Below are positions 9,611 to 18,177 of a DNA stretch of 36,719 nt, piece after piece (positions within the stretch are counted from its first letter, which is position 1; each line of letters starts with the position of its first letter). The stretch spans positions 216,267 to 252,985 of the forward strand of contig DGSO01000013.1 of the NCBI GenBank assembly GCA_002393945.1, given 5' to 3'. The notes beneath the pieces were generated by a model. That model was not told where the DNA came from, searched no databases, and saw only the letters and a program-made list of their open reading frames with translations. A program made the position numbers and the translations under genes. Source of the DNA: Bacteroidales bacterium UBA4360. Lineage in GTDB: Bacteria > Bacteroidota > Bacteroidia > Bacteroidales > UBA932.

Positions 9611-10657
9611 ATGAAGTTTTTACCAGCGCTGTGCCTGCTCGCGGCAGTGTCATGCATCCAGATGCCCAAGCCATCTGAGAACAAGAACGAGAATAAACAA
9701 GATCAGACGGTGACAGCTCCCACCTTTGCGAAGGGGGCCGATATCAGTTGGGTCACCGAGATGGAGAGCAAGAAGTACTCCTTCTACAGTTCTGCCGGCG
9801 TTCCCATGGAATGCACCGCCCTCATGAAGGAGCTTGGCTGCAACGCAATCCGCCTGCGCGTCTGGGTGAATCCCGCCGACGGCTGGTGCAACAAGGAAGA
9901 CGTCCTTGAAAAGGCAAAGCGTGCCCAGGCCCTCGGAATGGCCCTTATGATAGATTTCCACTACTCTGACTCCTGGGCCGATCCTTCCAAGCAGAACCCT
10001 CCTGCAGCCTGGAAGAACATGAATGTCCAGGAAATGGCAAAAGCCCTCGCCGCCCATACTGAGGAAGTTCTTACGCTCCTTAAAGACAACAAGGTGGACG
10101 TTGCCTGGGTGCAGGTTGGAAATGAGACCAATACGGGCATGTGCCTTCCTAACGGAGCCGTGTCATCCAGCTCTGCGCAGGGCTTCATCACCCTTGCAAA
10201 CGCCGGATATGGGGCCGTGAAGAAGGTATATCCTTCGGCCCTTGTAATACTTCATCATTCAAACGCACAGGAACTCGAGAAGAACAAGTGGTTCTATTCC
10301 CTTGTTGCCGGAGCGAGCTATGACATGATAGGCCTTTCCCTGTATCCTTCATATTGGAGCAATGGCGCCTTCCCCGACTGGAAACCCTTCTGCCAGAGTG
10401 CTGTGGCCAATTTCGCCGCCCTGCATGAGCAGTTCAATAAGCCCGTCATGCTGGTGGAATTCGGCATGCCCGCATCGGAGGCCAAGAAGGCGAAAGACGC
10501 CCTTAAATACGTCCTTGACAGCGTGAAAAGCAATGACTGGTTCAAGGGAGTCTTCTACTGGGAGCCGGAATCCGAGCATGACCGCAACGGTTACGACTAC
10601 GGCGCCTTCTCCGGCGGCAAATCCACAGGTGTCCTGGATATTTTCAAAGAGTATTAG
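9611..10657 (+). CDS. GH53 endo-beta-1,4-galactanase lipoprotein
   Basis: This is a predicted arabinogalactan endo-beta-1,4-galactanase, which cuts the beta-1,4-galactan side chains of pectin. The 348-residue protein has a lipoprotein leader with Cys15 (AVSC) and a single (beta/alpha)8 domain. Hallmarks of GH53 are KGADISWVTEME at the start, NAIRLRVWVNP, DFHYSDSWADPSKQ followed by PAAW, WVQVGNET with acid/base Glu172, and MLVEFGM with nucleophile Glu283. The KGVFYWEPE ending is also typical. It sits between two GH13 genes with three-base gaps on either side, so it is clearly in the same operon, which is unusual for an alpha-glucan locus. The residues after the lipid Cys (IQMPKPSENKN) resemble those of the preceding GH13 (IKMPESGSKNN). 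Confidence 0.93.
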   Translation: MKFLPALCLLAAVSCIQMPKPSENKNENKQDQTVTAPTFAKGADISWVTEMESKKYSFYSSAGVPMECTALMKELGCNAIRLRVWVNPADGWCNKEDVLEKAKRAQALGMALMIDFHYSDSWADPSKQNPPAAWKNMNVQEMAKALAAHTEEVLTLLKDNKVDVAWVQVGNETNTGMCLPNGAVSSSSAQGFITLANAGYGAVKKVYPSALVILHHSNAQELEKNKWFYSLVAGASYDMIGLSLYPSYWSNGAFPDWKPFCQSAVANFAALHEQFNKPVMLVEFGMPASEAKKAKDALKYVLDSVKSNDWFKGVFYWEPESEHDRNGYDYGAFSGGKSTGVLDIFKEY

Positions 10658-10660
10658 AGC

Positions 10661-12646
10661 ATGAAAAGAGCATACGTTGCAGTATTTGCGCTTCTGGCCC
10701 TCTTCTCCTGCGCCCCCAAGGCCGATTATTCGGCAGTGAGGGAGGCATCGGCAGAGGAGGTGCAGAGGGTGGAACCGCTGTCCTGGTGGACGGGGATGAA
10801 GACGGACCTGCAGCTCATGGTGCAGGGACCGGAGATATCGGCATACGATGTGGCCGTTGAGGGTAACGGCCTCAAGGTGAAGGCGGTGCATAAGGCCGAC
10901 AGCCCCAACTACCTGTTCCTGGACATGGAAGTGCGCAAGGCCGGGGAATACAACCTGGTCTTCACCCGCGGGGAGGAAAGCTTCAAATACCCCTACATCG
11001 TTCGCGAACGTGAAGCCGGCAGCCGTGAACGTGAAAGTTTCACCACCGCCGACATGATCTACCTCATCATGCCGGACCGCTTCTCATCGGCCTTTGCCGA
11101 CAATGACCGCGAATGGCAGGGAGGGGAGTATTTCGACGGCTCCGCCCGCCCCTGGAACGTTACCCGCACAACTGACACAGTTGACCGCAATGACCCTGTG
11201 GCCCGCCACGGGGGAGACCTCCAGGGCATCATCAACCATCTGGATTACATTGCCGGCCTTGGAGCTACCGCCATCTGGCTCACTCCGGCCCTGGAAGACA
11301 ACCAGCCCCGCGAGTCCTATCACGGCTATGCCTGCACGGACTACTATCATATCGACCCGCGCTTTGGAGACAATGAGCACTACCGCACTCTGGTGAAGGA
11401 AGCCCACGCCCGCGGCATCAAGGTTATCATGGACATCGTCACCAACCACTGCGGCACCGCCCACTGGTGGATGCAGGACGCTCCTTTTGCCGATTGGTAC
11501 CACGTAAACGAGCCCTACATGCAGATGAACGCACTGTTCTCCGTATATATGGACCCCAATGCCGCCAAATGCGACAGGGACCGTCAGGAGAGCGGCTGGT
11601 TCGTCCCTTCCATGCCGGATATGAACCTTGACAATCCCTTTGTGCTCAAGTATTTCCAGCAGTGGGCCGTTTGGTGGCTCGAATATGCCGGAATTGACGG
11701 CCTCCGCGTGGATACCTATCCTTACAACGAACCGGATCCCATGTCCAAGTGGTGCAAGGCCGTTACGGACGAGTATCCCAATCTCAATATAGTGGGCGAG
11801 TGCTGGGACATGAACATCCCACAGGTAGCATACTGGCAGAAGGACAACCCCAACAAGAACGGCTTCAACTCCAACCTCCCTTCCATCATGGACTTCCCCC
11901 TTCAGAGGGCCATTATCACCGCCCTTTGTGAGGACAACGTGAACTGGGACGAGGGCATGACCCGCGTGTACAGTGTCCTGGCTCAGGATTTTGCCTACCA
12001 GGACCTCTCCCACATGATGACCTTCTTCGCCAACCACGACCACATGAGAACAGGAGACATCTTCCGTGCCGATCCTGCCAAGATGAAGCTTGCCATCGCG
12101 CTTCTTGCGACTGTGCGCGGCATCCCTCAGCTCTACTACGGCGACGAAATGATGTTCCTTGAAAGGAAGGACTGCATCTCTCACGACGGCGCCAAGCGAA
12201 TCGACTTTCCCGGCGGTTGGGAAGGGGACTCCGTCAATCTCTTTGCCGATGAAGGCCGCCGCAGCGCTCCGGCCATGTACGCCTCTGCTGCAGACCTCCA
12301 CGACTATACGGCCCGTCTTTTCAACTGGAGAAAGACCTCCGACGCCGTCAAGAACGGCCGTACGCTGCATTTCCTCTCCCGTCATAACGAGGGCGCCCGC
12401 AACATCACGGACAACACCTACTCTTTCTTCCGGTATACAGACAAGGACACAGTGTTTGTGTATATCAACAACACCGATGAGCAGCGTCTTCTTGACTGGG
12501 ATCACTACAAGGAGTTCGTCTCCGGGCCGGTCAATGGCGTGAATGTCCTCACCGGAGAGAACGCGACTTTGCAGAACGGCGTTCAGATTGAGCCCCGCAG
12601 CGCATTGATTGTGGATATGTGTGAAACACAACTACTTGATAACTAG
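10661..12646 (+). CDS. SusA-like GH13 neopullulanase/cyclomaltodextrinase
   Basis: This enzyme is predicted to hydrolyse imported maltooligosaccharides, pullulan fragments or cyclodextrins in the periplasm. The 661-residue protein has a lipoprotein-type leader (Cys17, LFSC). An N-terminal beta domain follows (about 35-115) like that of cyclomaltodextrinases, then a GH13 barrel opening with MIYLIMPDRF. Region I is MDIVTNH, region II GLRVDTYPY with nucleophile Asp351, region III VGECWD with acid/base Glu380, and region IV FFANHDHMR with Asp460. PQLYYGDEMMF and a C-terminal beta domain complete the neopullulanase pattern of Bacteroides SusA. The leader may anchor it to the inner face of the outer membrane. 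It starts three bases after GH53 and is followed by a strong terminator. Confidence 0.92.
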   Translation: MKRAYVAVFALLALFSCAPKADYSAVREASAEEVQRVEPLSWWTGMKTDLQLMVQGPEISAYDVAVEGNGLKVKAVHKADSPNYLFLDMEVRKAGEYNLVFTRGEESFKYPYIVREREAGSRERESFTTADMIYLIMPDRFSSAFADNDREWQGGEYFDGSARPWNVTRTTDTVDRNDPVARHGGDLQGIINHLDYIAGLGATAIWLTPALEDNQPRESYHGYACTDYYHIDPRFGDNEHYRTLVKEAHARGIKVIMDIVTNHCGTAHWWMQDAPFADWYHVNEPYMQMNALFSVYMDPNAAKCDRDRQESGWFVPSMPDMNLDNPFVLKYFQQWAVWWLEYAGIDGLRVDTYPYNEPDPMSKWCKAVTDEYPNLNIVGECWDMNIPQVAYWQKDNPNKNGFNSNLPSIMDFPLQRAIITALCEDNVNWDEGMTRVYSVLAQDFAYQDLSHMMTFFANHDHMRTGDIFRADPAKMKLAIALLATVRGIPQLYYGDEMMFLERKDCISHDGAKRIDFPGGWEGDSVNLFADEGRRSAPAMYASAADLHDYTARLFNWRKTSDAVKNGRTLHFLSRHNEGARNITDNTYSFFRYTDKDTVFVYINNTDEQRLLDWDHYKEFVSGPVNGVNVLTGENATLQNGVQIEPRSALIVDMCETQLLDN

Positions 12647-12656
12647 ATATTAACGC

Positions 12657-12690
12657 AAAAGGCTCCGGGCGTTTTTACTGGGAGCCTTTT
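12657..12690 (+). terminator. Intrinsic terminator after the SusA-like gene
   Basis: A perfect 10-bp stem (AAAAGGCTCC at 12657-12666 with GGAGCCTTTT at 12681-12690) and a 14-base loop begin 10 bases after the stop codon. The A-rich 5' arm and T-rich 3' arm mean it could also work for transcription from the opposite strand. It probably ends the main operon. Confidence 0.85.
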
Positions 12691-12726
12691 GGTTAAGTGC
12701 TTTATATATAACCATTTACATTTCAC

Positions 12727-15165
12727 GTGAAAAAGTTATTGACAATACTGTCTGCATTTGTTTCACTTACTGTGGCTGCGCAGCGGACAGAAACAACTCT
12801 GGATTACTGGACTTTCAACGGGAGCCGGCAGGTGCGCATCCCGCATGACTGGGCAATCTCTGGCCCGTTTGACCGCGCAAACGACCTGCAGACCGTAGCC
12901 GTGGTCCAGAACGGAGAGACGACGGCTACCGAAAAGACCGGCCGAAGCGGCGGCCTGCCCTGGATGGGAAAGGGAACGTACGAGATCACCGTGGACATAA
13001 CCAAGGTGGAAAACCGTGCCTATACGCTTCTCTTCGACGGAGCCATGTCGGAAGCGAAAGTCTATGTAAACGGTTCATTTGCAGGGGAGTGGCCTTATGG
13101 TTATAACTCCTTCTACCTGGATGTGACAGGACTCGTGAAAGACGGTTCCAACAACGTGAAGGTGGAACTTGAAAACCTTGAGAGGAGTTCCCGCTGGTAT
13201 CCCGGCGCGGGTCTCTACCGCAAGGTTCATCTAATCGAGACCTCAAAAGTCCATGTACCGGTATGGGGCGTGTATGTAACAACGCCAAGGGTTACCGTGG
13301 AAGAGGCTACTGTCGCCGTGAAAACTGACGTGGAAGGCCTTCAGGAAGAGGAGCATGTTACCCTTGAGACCGTTATCCTGGATGCATCGGGCAAAGAAGT
13401 CGCCCGCCGTGTAGATACCAGAAGGGCAGGCGAAACCCTTCAGCACTTCGTCATAAAGAATCCTGCCCTGTGGTCTCCTGAAACACCAGTGTTGTACACC
13501 GCAAGGACAACCGTCATGACCGGCGGAAAGAAGGAGACCGAGTGGAACGTGGCCAAGTGGAGAAACCGCTTCACCGTGGTACACGGAACTGATGTCAAAG
13601 ATGTCGTTGAGACCCGTTTCGGCATAAGGAGCATAGAGGTGCGTCCGGAGCAGGGTTTCTTCCTTAACGGGGAGAGGACCATGTTCAAGGGCGTGTGCCT
13701 GCACCATGACTTGGGACCGCTCGGGGCTGCAGTGAACGAATCTGCAATCAGGCGCCAGCTCACCATCCTCAAGAACATGGGCTGCAATGCCATACGTACC
13801 TCGCACAACATGCCGGCTCCGGAACTCGTGGAACTCTGCGAAGAGATGGGTTTCATGATGATGGTGGAGCCTTTCGACGAGTGGAACGTAGCAAAGTGTG
13901 AGAACGGATACCATCGGCACTGGGACGAGTGGGCAGAGAAGGATATGGTGAACATGCTCAGGCATTACCGTTCCAGCCCTGCGGTTGTAATGTGGTCTAT
14001 CGGCAATGAGGTGCCCGGTCAGTGGGACAAGGACGGTGCCGCCATGGCGCGCTGGCTTACCGGTATCTGCCACAGGGAAGACCCCACGAGGCCTGTAACC
14101 TGCGGCATGGACCAGTTTGACGGCGTTTTCATGAACGGATTTGCAGCGGCGCTGGATGTGCCCGGCTTCAATTATAAGGTGGACCGCTACCTGCAGGCAC
14201 GCGAGCTTCTGCCCCAGGGTGTCATCCTTGGCAGCGAAACGGCCTCTACAGTGTCTTCCAGGGGCGTTTATCATTTCCCGGTCAAAAAAGGCATGGGCGT
14301 CAGGACGGAAGACCACCAGAGTTCGTCCTACGACCTCGAATACTGCACCTGGTCCAACATCCCGGACGAGGATTTTGCCGCCGACCAGGACTATCCCTGG
14401 ATGATGGGACAGTTCGTCTGGACAGGTTTCGATTACCTTGGCGAGCCTTCTCCTTACGATACCGATTCCTGGCCCAACCACTCATCGGTATTCGGAATAG
14501 TGGACCTTGCCGGACTTCCCAAGGACAGGTACTATCTGTACAGGAGCGTCTGGAATACCAAAGAAGCCACTCTCCATGTGCTCCCGCACTGGAACTGGGC
14601 CGGAAGGGAAGGGGAGACTACCCCTGTATTCGTGTACACTTCATATCCCGCTGCCGAACTCTTTGTGAACGGAGTGAGCCAGGGTATAAGGCGTCACAAT
14701 CACAACAGCCTTCTTGAGCGTTACCGCCTCATGTGGAATGACGTCAAATACGAGCCCGGCGAGCTCAAGGTGGTTGCATTTGACCGTAACGGCACCGTAG
14801 CTGAAATCAAAACCGTGAAGACTGCCGGAAAGCCTTATGCAATCAAGTGCAGCGTGGACAGGAACACTCTCAGCGCCACCGGTGAGGACCTTGCTTTCGT
14901 TACCGTGACGGTAGTGGACAAGGCCGGCAATCCCGTTCCCACGGCATCCAATCTTGTCAAGATGAAGGTTACGGGCGCCGGTGCTTTCGAGGCTGTTGCC
15001 AACGGCGATCCTACCTGCCTTGAGAGCTTTGTGACTCCGCAGATGCACCTTTTCAGCGGCGCGCTCTGCTTTATCGTGAGAGGATCCGAAAACGCCGGTA
15101 CAATAAAGTACAGCGTCACATCCAAAGGACTGAAATCATTTAACGGTACTATAGAAAACATATGA
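12727..15165 (+). CDS. GH2 beta-galactosidase-type glycoside hydrolase
   Basis: This is a secreted, probably periplasmic, GH2 enzyme that removes terminal beta-linked sugar, most likely galactose. The GTG at 12727 is chosen because it directly precedes a good signal peptide (MKKLLTILSAFVSLTVAAQ) and no ATG alternative retains it. The 812-residue protein has the GH2 sugar-binding domain (IPHDWAISGPFD; GAMSEAKVYVNG), an Ig-like domain, and a TIM barrel with RTSHNMP. WSIGNEV carries acid/base Glu428 and LGSETAS carries nucleophile Glu504. A DUF4982-type domain (VFVYTSYPAAELFVNG) and a C-terminal Ig-like domain follow. Together with GH53 it would complete galactan breakdown. Beta-glucuronidase or another GH2 activity cannot be excluded. 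It overlaps the next gene by ATGA. Confidence 0.9.
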   Translation: MKKLLTILSAFVSLTVAAQRTETTLDYWTFNGSRQVRIPHDWAISGPFDRANDLQTVAVVQNGETTATEKTGRSGGLPWMGKGTYEITVDITKVENRAYTLLFDGAMSEAKVYVNGSFAGEWPYGYNSFYLDVTGLVKDGSNNVKVELENLERSSRWYPGAGLYRKVHLIETSKVHVPVWGVYVTTPRVTVEEATVAVKTDVEGLQEEEHVTLETVILDASGKEVARRVDTRRAGETLQHFVIKNPALWSPETPVLYTARTTVMTGGKKETEWNVAKWRNRFTVVHGTDVKDVVETRFGIRSIEVRPEQGFFLNGERTMFKGVCLHHDLGPLGAAVNESAIRRQLTILKNMGCNAIRTSHNMPAPELVELCEEMGFMMMVEPFDEWNVAKCENGYHRHWDEWAEKDMVNMLRHYRSSPAVVMWSIGNEVPGQWDKDGAAMARWLTGICHREDPTRPVTCGMDQFDGVFMNGFAAALDVPGFNYKVDRYLQARELLPQGVILGSETASTVSSRGVYHFPVKKGMGVRTEDHQSSSYDLEYCTWSNIPDEDFAADQDYPWMMGQFVWTGFDYLGEPSPYDTDSWPNHSSVFGIVDLAGLPKDRYYLYRSVWNTKEATLHVLPHWNWAGREGETTPVFVYTSYPAAELFVNGVSQGIRRHNHNSLLERYRLMWNDVKYEPGELKVVAFDRNGTVAEIKTVKTAGKPYAIKCSVDRNTLSATGEDLAFVTVTVVDKAGNPVPTASNLVKMKVTGAGAFEAVANGDPTCLESFVTPQMHLFSGALCFIVRGSENAGTIKYSVTSKGLKSFNGTIENI

Positions 15166-16475
15166 AAAGATTTTTGACAGTCACTGCAGCGGCACTCGCA
15201 CTTGTCGCCTGCACCCAGTCCCCGCATCCCAAGTGGACCTACGACTCCGTTGTCTATGAGGTGAACATCCGCCAGTTCACTCCGGAAGGCACCTTCAAGG
15301 GCGTTGAGGCCCAGCTTCCCCGCCTAAAAGACCTTGGCGTTGACGTCCTCTGGCTCATGCCGATGTATGAAATCGGCACCGAAGGCCGCAAGGGCACGCT
15401 CGGCTCCTATTATGCAATTTCCGACTACAAGAAGGTGAACCCGGAATTCGGCACGATGGAAGATTTCCAGGACCTTCTGGATGCTGCTCACAAGCTTGGT
15501 TTCAAGGTCATCCTTGACTGGGTTGCCAACCAGACCGCCCCGGACAACGTATGGATGAGCGAAAAACCTGCCGATTTCTACGAGCGCGACTCCCTTGGCA
15601 ATGCCATCTGGGAGTATGACTGGACCGACACCCGCAGCCTCAATTACGAGAACGAGGAAGTATGGTGGGCCCAGGACGACGCCATGCGCTTCTGGCTTGC
15701 AAAGGGCGTAGACGGCTTCCGCTGCGATGCCGCCGGCGAGGTCCCCGCCAAGTTCTGGAAGGGCATCCTTCCCAAGATGAACAAGGATTTTCCCAACATT
15801 TACCTTCTTGCCGAAGCCGAACGCGATGAACTCGCAGACCCTGCCGAAACCTTCGACGCCAACTACGCATGGGAACTCCACCACCTTCTGAATGGCCTTG
15901 CGCAGGGCAAGAAGACTGTATCCGACCTTAAGGACTATGTGGCCCGTGACCTTGCCCGCTTCGGAGAGCAGGCCTTCCGCCTCACCTTTACCTCCAACCA
16001 CGACGAAAACTCATGGGCAGGTACCGAGTTCGAGCGCGAAGGTGTCTATGCCAATGCCTGCGCAGTGCTCTGTTTCACCCTTCCCGGAAGCCAGCCGCTC
16101 ATCTATACCGGACAGGAAATCGGCCTTGACCGCCGTCTGGAATTCTTTGAGAAAGACCCCATCACTGACTGGAGCGCCAATGAATATACCACCTTCTGGA
16201 AGTCCCTCGTAGACCTCAAGCATGGCAACAAGGCCCTCCGTGCCGGTGAAAAAGGCGGCAAGATTGACTGGTGGGAAGTTCCTGAAGGCATCGTCGCCTT
16301 CTCACGTGAACTCAATGGTAACAAGGTTATCGTGATTGCAAACTTCGGCAAGGAAGACTATACTCCCGTTTTCAACCTTCCCGGAAGATTCACGAACCAC
16401 TTCACCGGAGAAAAGGTCAAGAGCCCTCTGCAGCTCTCACTTGCCCCCGGCGACTACGTGGTATTTACAGAATAG
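15162..16475 (+). CDS. GH13 alpha-amylase-family lipoprotein with Gln in region I
   Basis: This is a small GH13 enzyme acting on alpha-glucans, either an alpha-amylase or a maltooligosaccharide hydrolase. The 437-residue protein has a lipoprotein leader (Cys17, LVAC) and goes straight into the barrel (WTYDSVVYEVNIRQFTPEG). Region II is GFRCDAAGEVP with Arg187 and nucleophile Asp189. Region III is LLAEAER with Glu218, and region IV is FTSNHDENSW with Asp281. Region I reads DWVANQTAPDN: the His that nearly always follows Asn is Gln124 here (codon CAG), while Asp119 and Asn123 are kept. A short C-terminal beta domain ends in PGDYVVFTE. The ATG overlaps the GH2 stop (ATGA), so the two are translationally coupled. 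Exact substrate is unknown. Confidence 0.88.
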   Translation: MKRFLTVTAAALALVACTQSPHPKWTYDSVVYEVNIRQFTPEGTFKGVEAQLPRLKDLGVDVLWLMPMYEIGTEGRKGTLGSYYAISDYKKVNPEFGTMEDFQDLLDAAHKLGFKVILDWVANQTAPDNVWMSEKPADFYERDSLGNAIWEYDWTDTRSLNYENEEVWWAQDDAMRFWLAKGVDGFRCDAAGEVPAKFWKGILPKMNKDFPNIYLLAEAERDELADPAETFDANYAWELHHLLNGLAQGKKTVSDLKDYVARDLARFGEQAFRLTFTSNHDENSWAGTEFEREGVYANACAVLCFTLPGSQPLIYTGQEIGLDRRLEFFEKDPITDWSANEYTTFWKSLVDLKHGNKALRAGEKGGKIDWWEVPEGIVAFSRELNGNKVIVIANFGKEDYTPVFNLPGRFTNHFTGEKVKSPLQLSLAPGDYVVFTE

Positions 16476-16497
16476 AAGGTTTGTGCGGGAGCCTGTG

Positions 16498-18126
16498 TTA
16501 TTGGTACAGGTGACGCTTGATGCTGCCTTTGGCGGTGCGTTCAAAGGGCACGTCCACAATCTCGACTGAAGCAATCTGGCTGAACTGAGGCAGCGCCTCG
16601 TTGGCCAGATTTTTTATTGATTCAGCCATGGTGCTGTGGGCTTCCTCGCTGGTGAGGGTTTCGGCAGAAGCGGGCGTAGGATATACCAGGGCGACGATTT
16701 TGCCGTTCTTGGAAAGCACCAGGCATTCCTGGACGTGTTCGTTGCGGGAAATGACCTGCTCTACTTCCTCGGGATAGATGTTCTGGCCGGAGGCGCTCAG
16801 GATGAGGGCCTTGATGCGGCCGCGGATGAAGACATTGCCGTCTTCGTCCATGATGCCCAGGTCTCCGGTGCGGAACCAGCCGTCGTAGGTGCGGGAGTCG
16901 AGGTCGGCCTGGGGGTTCTTGTAATAGCCGATGAAGAGGTTCGGCCCCTTTGTCTGGATTTCTCCGGGGATGCGTTCGGGGTCTGGGGAGGTGATGCGCA
17001 CCTTGTGGATGGGCTTGCCGCAAGAACCTGCGACATAGCCGTCGGGGCTTTCGAAGCAGATGAGGGGGCAGGCTTCCGTCATGCCGTAACCAACGACGCA
17101 CGGAATGCCAAGTTTATGGAGATTGCTCTCTACCTGGAAGCTGAGGGGCGCTCCGCCCACGATAATCATCTTGAGACGGCCGCCAAGCTCCTGCATGATC
17201 TGCTTTCCAAGTGAGTTGTAGAAAGCCAGCCTGAGGCCCGGAACGGATGTGAGGGCCTTTGCAGAGCGAGTCTTGAGCTGCGGGGCGATGAGGCTTCCGT
17301 ACAGTTTCTCTATGATAAGAGGGACGGTTATGAACAGCGAAGGTTTGACTGTCTTGATTGCTTCAAGAAGCAGGGAAGGGGACGGGACCCTTCCAAGGAA
17401 GTAAATCGTATAACCGGTGCAGCAGGGATAGACGAACTCTATACCCAGGCCGTACATGTGTGCAAGCGGCAGATTGGAGACTATGCGGTCCGGTTCAGAG
17501 GAGATGTGCTGCTGGCAGTACTCGACTATGTCGGACATGGCATTGTAGGTGAGCATGACGCCCTTGGGGTCTCCCGAGGTGCCGGAAGTGTAGTTGATTA
17601 TGGCAAGGTCCATGGGGTTGTCCAAGTCGTACTCTACGCTCTGCGGGTCAAGACCTTCGGGGTACAGTTCGGCAAAGAGCTTTTTCCTCGAGTTCCATGC
17701 CGATTTCACCTTCTCCGTGCCCCAGAGGAGGTTGTCGGCCTTGGCGCTGATGACGCCTTTGAGGGCGGGCGTGGCGGCAGGGTCCATCTTCTTCCAGATG
17801 TCCGGTTCGGTGATGAGGAGGATGCTGTCGGAGTGGTTCGTGAGCTGGCTGATGCCCTCCGGAGTGAAGTTGGGGAGGATAGGCACTATGACGGCGCCAT
17901 ACGTATTGACCGCAAAAAACGCTATTGCCCAGCGGGCCGAACTGCCGGCGCAGAGCGCTATCTTCTGGCCCTTGCGTATTCCCGCGGCGGCGAAGAAGAT
18001 ATGGTACAGTTCGATGGCGGAGGCGACATCGGCAAAAGTGTATGAGGCACCGCCGTAGTCGCAGAAAGCCTGGACGTCAGGTCTGGTGTGAATCTGTTCT
18101 TCGAGTTTCTTGAGGTACTGTTTCAC
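16498..18126 (-). CDS. Long-chain acyl-CoA synthetase (AMP-binding family)
   Basis: This enzyme activates a fatty acid to acyl-AMP and then acyl-CoA. With the GTG start at 18126 the protein is 542 residues, near the usual length. The AMP-binding P-loop YTSGTSGDPKG lies near residues 179-189, followed by NLPLAHMYGL, the VGYGMTEACP adenylate motif, GWFRTGDLG and the C-terminal lysine motif KGSIKR. An in-frame ATG at 18213 was rejected: it lies upstream of a TAACTTTG promoter box on this strand and inside the neighbouring divergent gene, and it adds a non-conserved leader. The GTG lies about 13 bases after the likely transcription start. It could also be a fatty-acid-AMP ligase-like enzyme, but the C-terminal layout favours CoA ligase. 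Confidence 0.9.
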   Translation of the reverse strand: MKQYLKKLEEQIHTRPDVQAFCDYGGASYTFADVASAIELYHIFFAAAGIRKGQKIALCAGSSARWAIAFFAVNTYGAVIVPILPNFTPEGISQLTNHSDSILLITEPDIWKKMDPAATPALKGVISAKADNLLWGTEKVKSAWNSRKKLFAELYPEGLDPQSVEYDLDNPMDLAIINYTSGTSGDPKGVMLTYNAMSDIVEYCQQHISSEPDRIVSNLPLAHMYGLGIEFVYPCCTGYTIYFLGRVPSPSLLLEAIKTVKPSLFITVPLIIEKLYGSLIAPQLKTRSAKALTSVPGLRLAFYNSLGKQIMQELGGRLKMIIVGGAPLSFQVESNLHKLGIPCVVGYGMTEACPLICFESPDGYVAGSCGKPIHKVRITSPDPERIPGEIQTKGPNLFIGYYKNPQADLDSRTYDGWFRTGDLGIMDEDGNVFIRGRIKALILSASGQNIYPEEVEQVISRNEHVQECLVLSKNGKIVALVYPTPASAETLTSEEAHSTMAESIKNLANEALPQFSQIASVEIVDVPFERTAKGSIKRHLYQ

Positions 18127-18144
18127 TTCCTGTGTTATTTTCCG

Positions 18145-18152
18145 CAAAGTTA
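18145..18152 (-). promoter_or_regulatory. -7 promoter box for the acyl-CoA synthetase
   Basis: Read on the minus strand this is TAACTTTG, matching the Bacteroidota TAnnTTTG box, 18 bases before the GTG at 18126. No clear -33 TTG is seen at the expected distance. It is divergent from the box at 18165-18172. Confidence 0.6.
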
Positions 18153-18164
18153 GTAAAAAATCAT

Positions 18165-18172
18165 TATATTTG
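18165..18172 (+). promoter_or_regulatory. -7 promoter box for the cardiolipin synthase gene
   Basis: TATATTTG ends only five bases before the ATG at 18178. Transcription from this box would start at or within a base or two of the start codon, giving a nearly leaderless message. Confidence 0.6.
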
Positions 18173-18177
18173 TAGAG

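Noticed and set aside
11084..12631. 515-codon open frame antisense to the SusA-like GH13 gene
   Set aside because: It is a mirror of codon bias in a GC-rich gene. The plus strand encodes a complete catalytic enzyme, and the minus frame has no recognisable domain or promoter.
13243..14481. 412-codon open frame antisense to the GH2 gene
   Set aside because: The GH2 catalytic motifs on the plus strand explain the sequence; this is a shadow frame.
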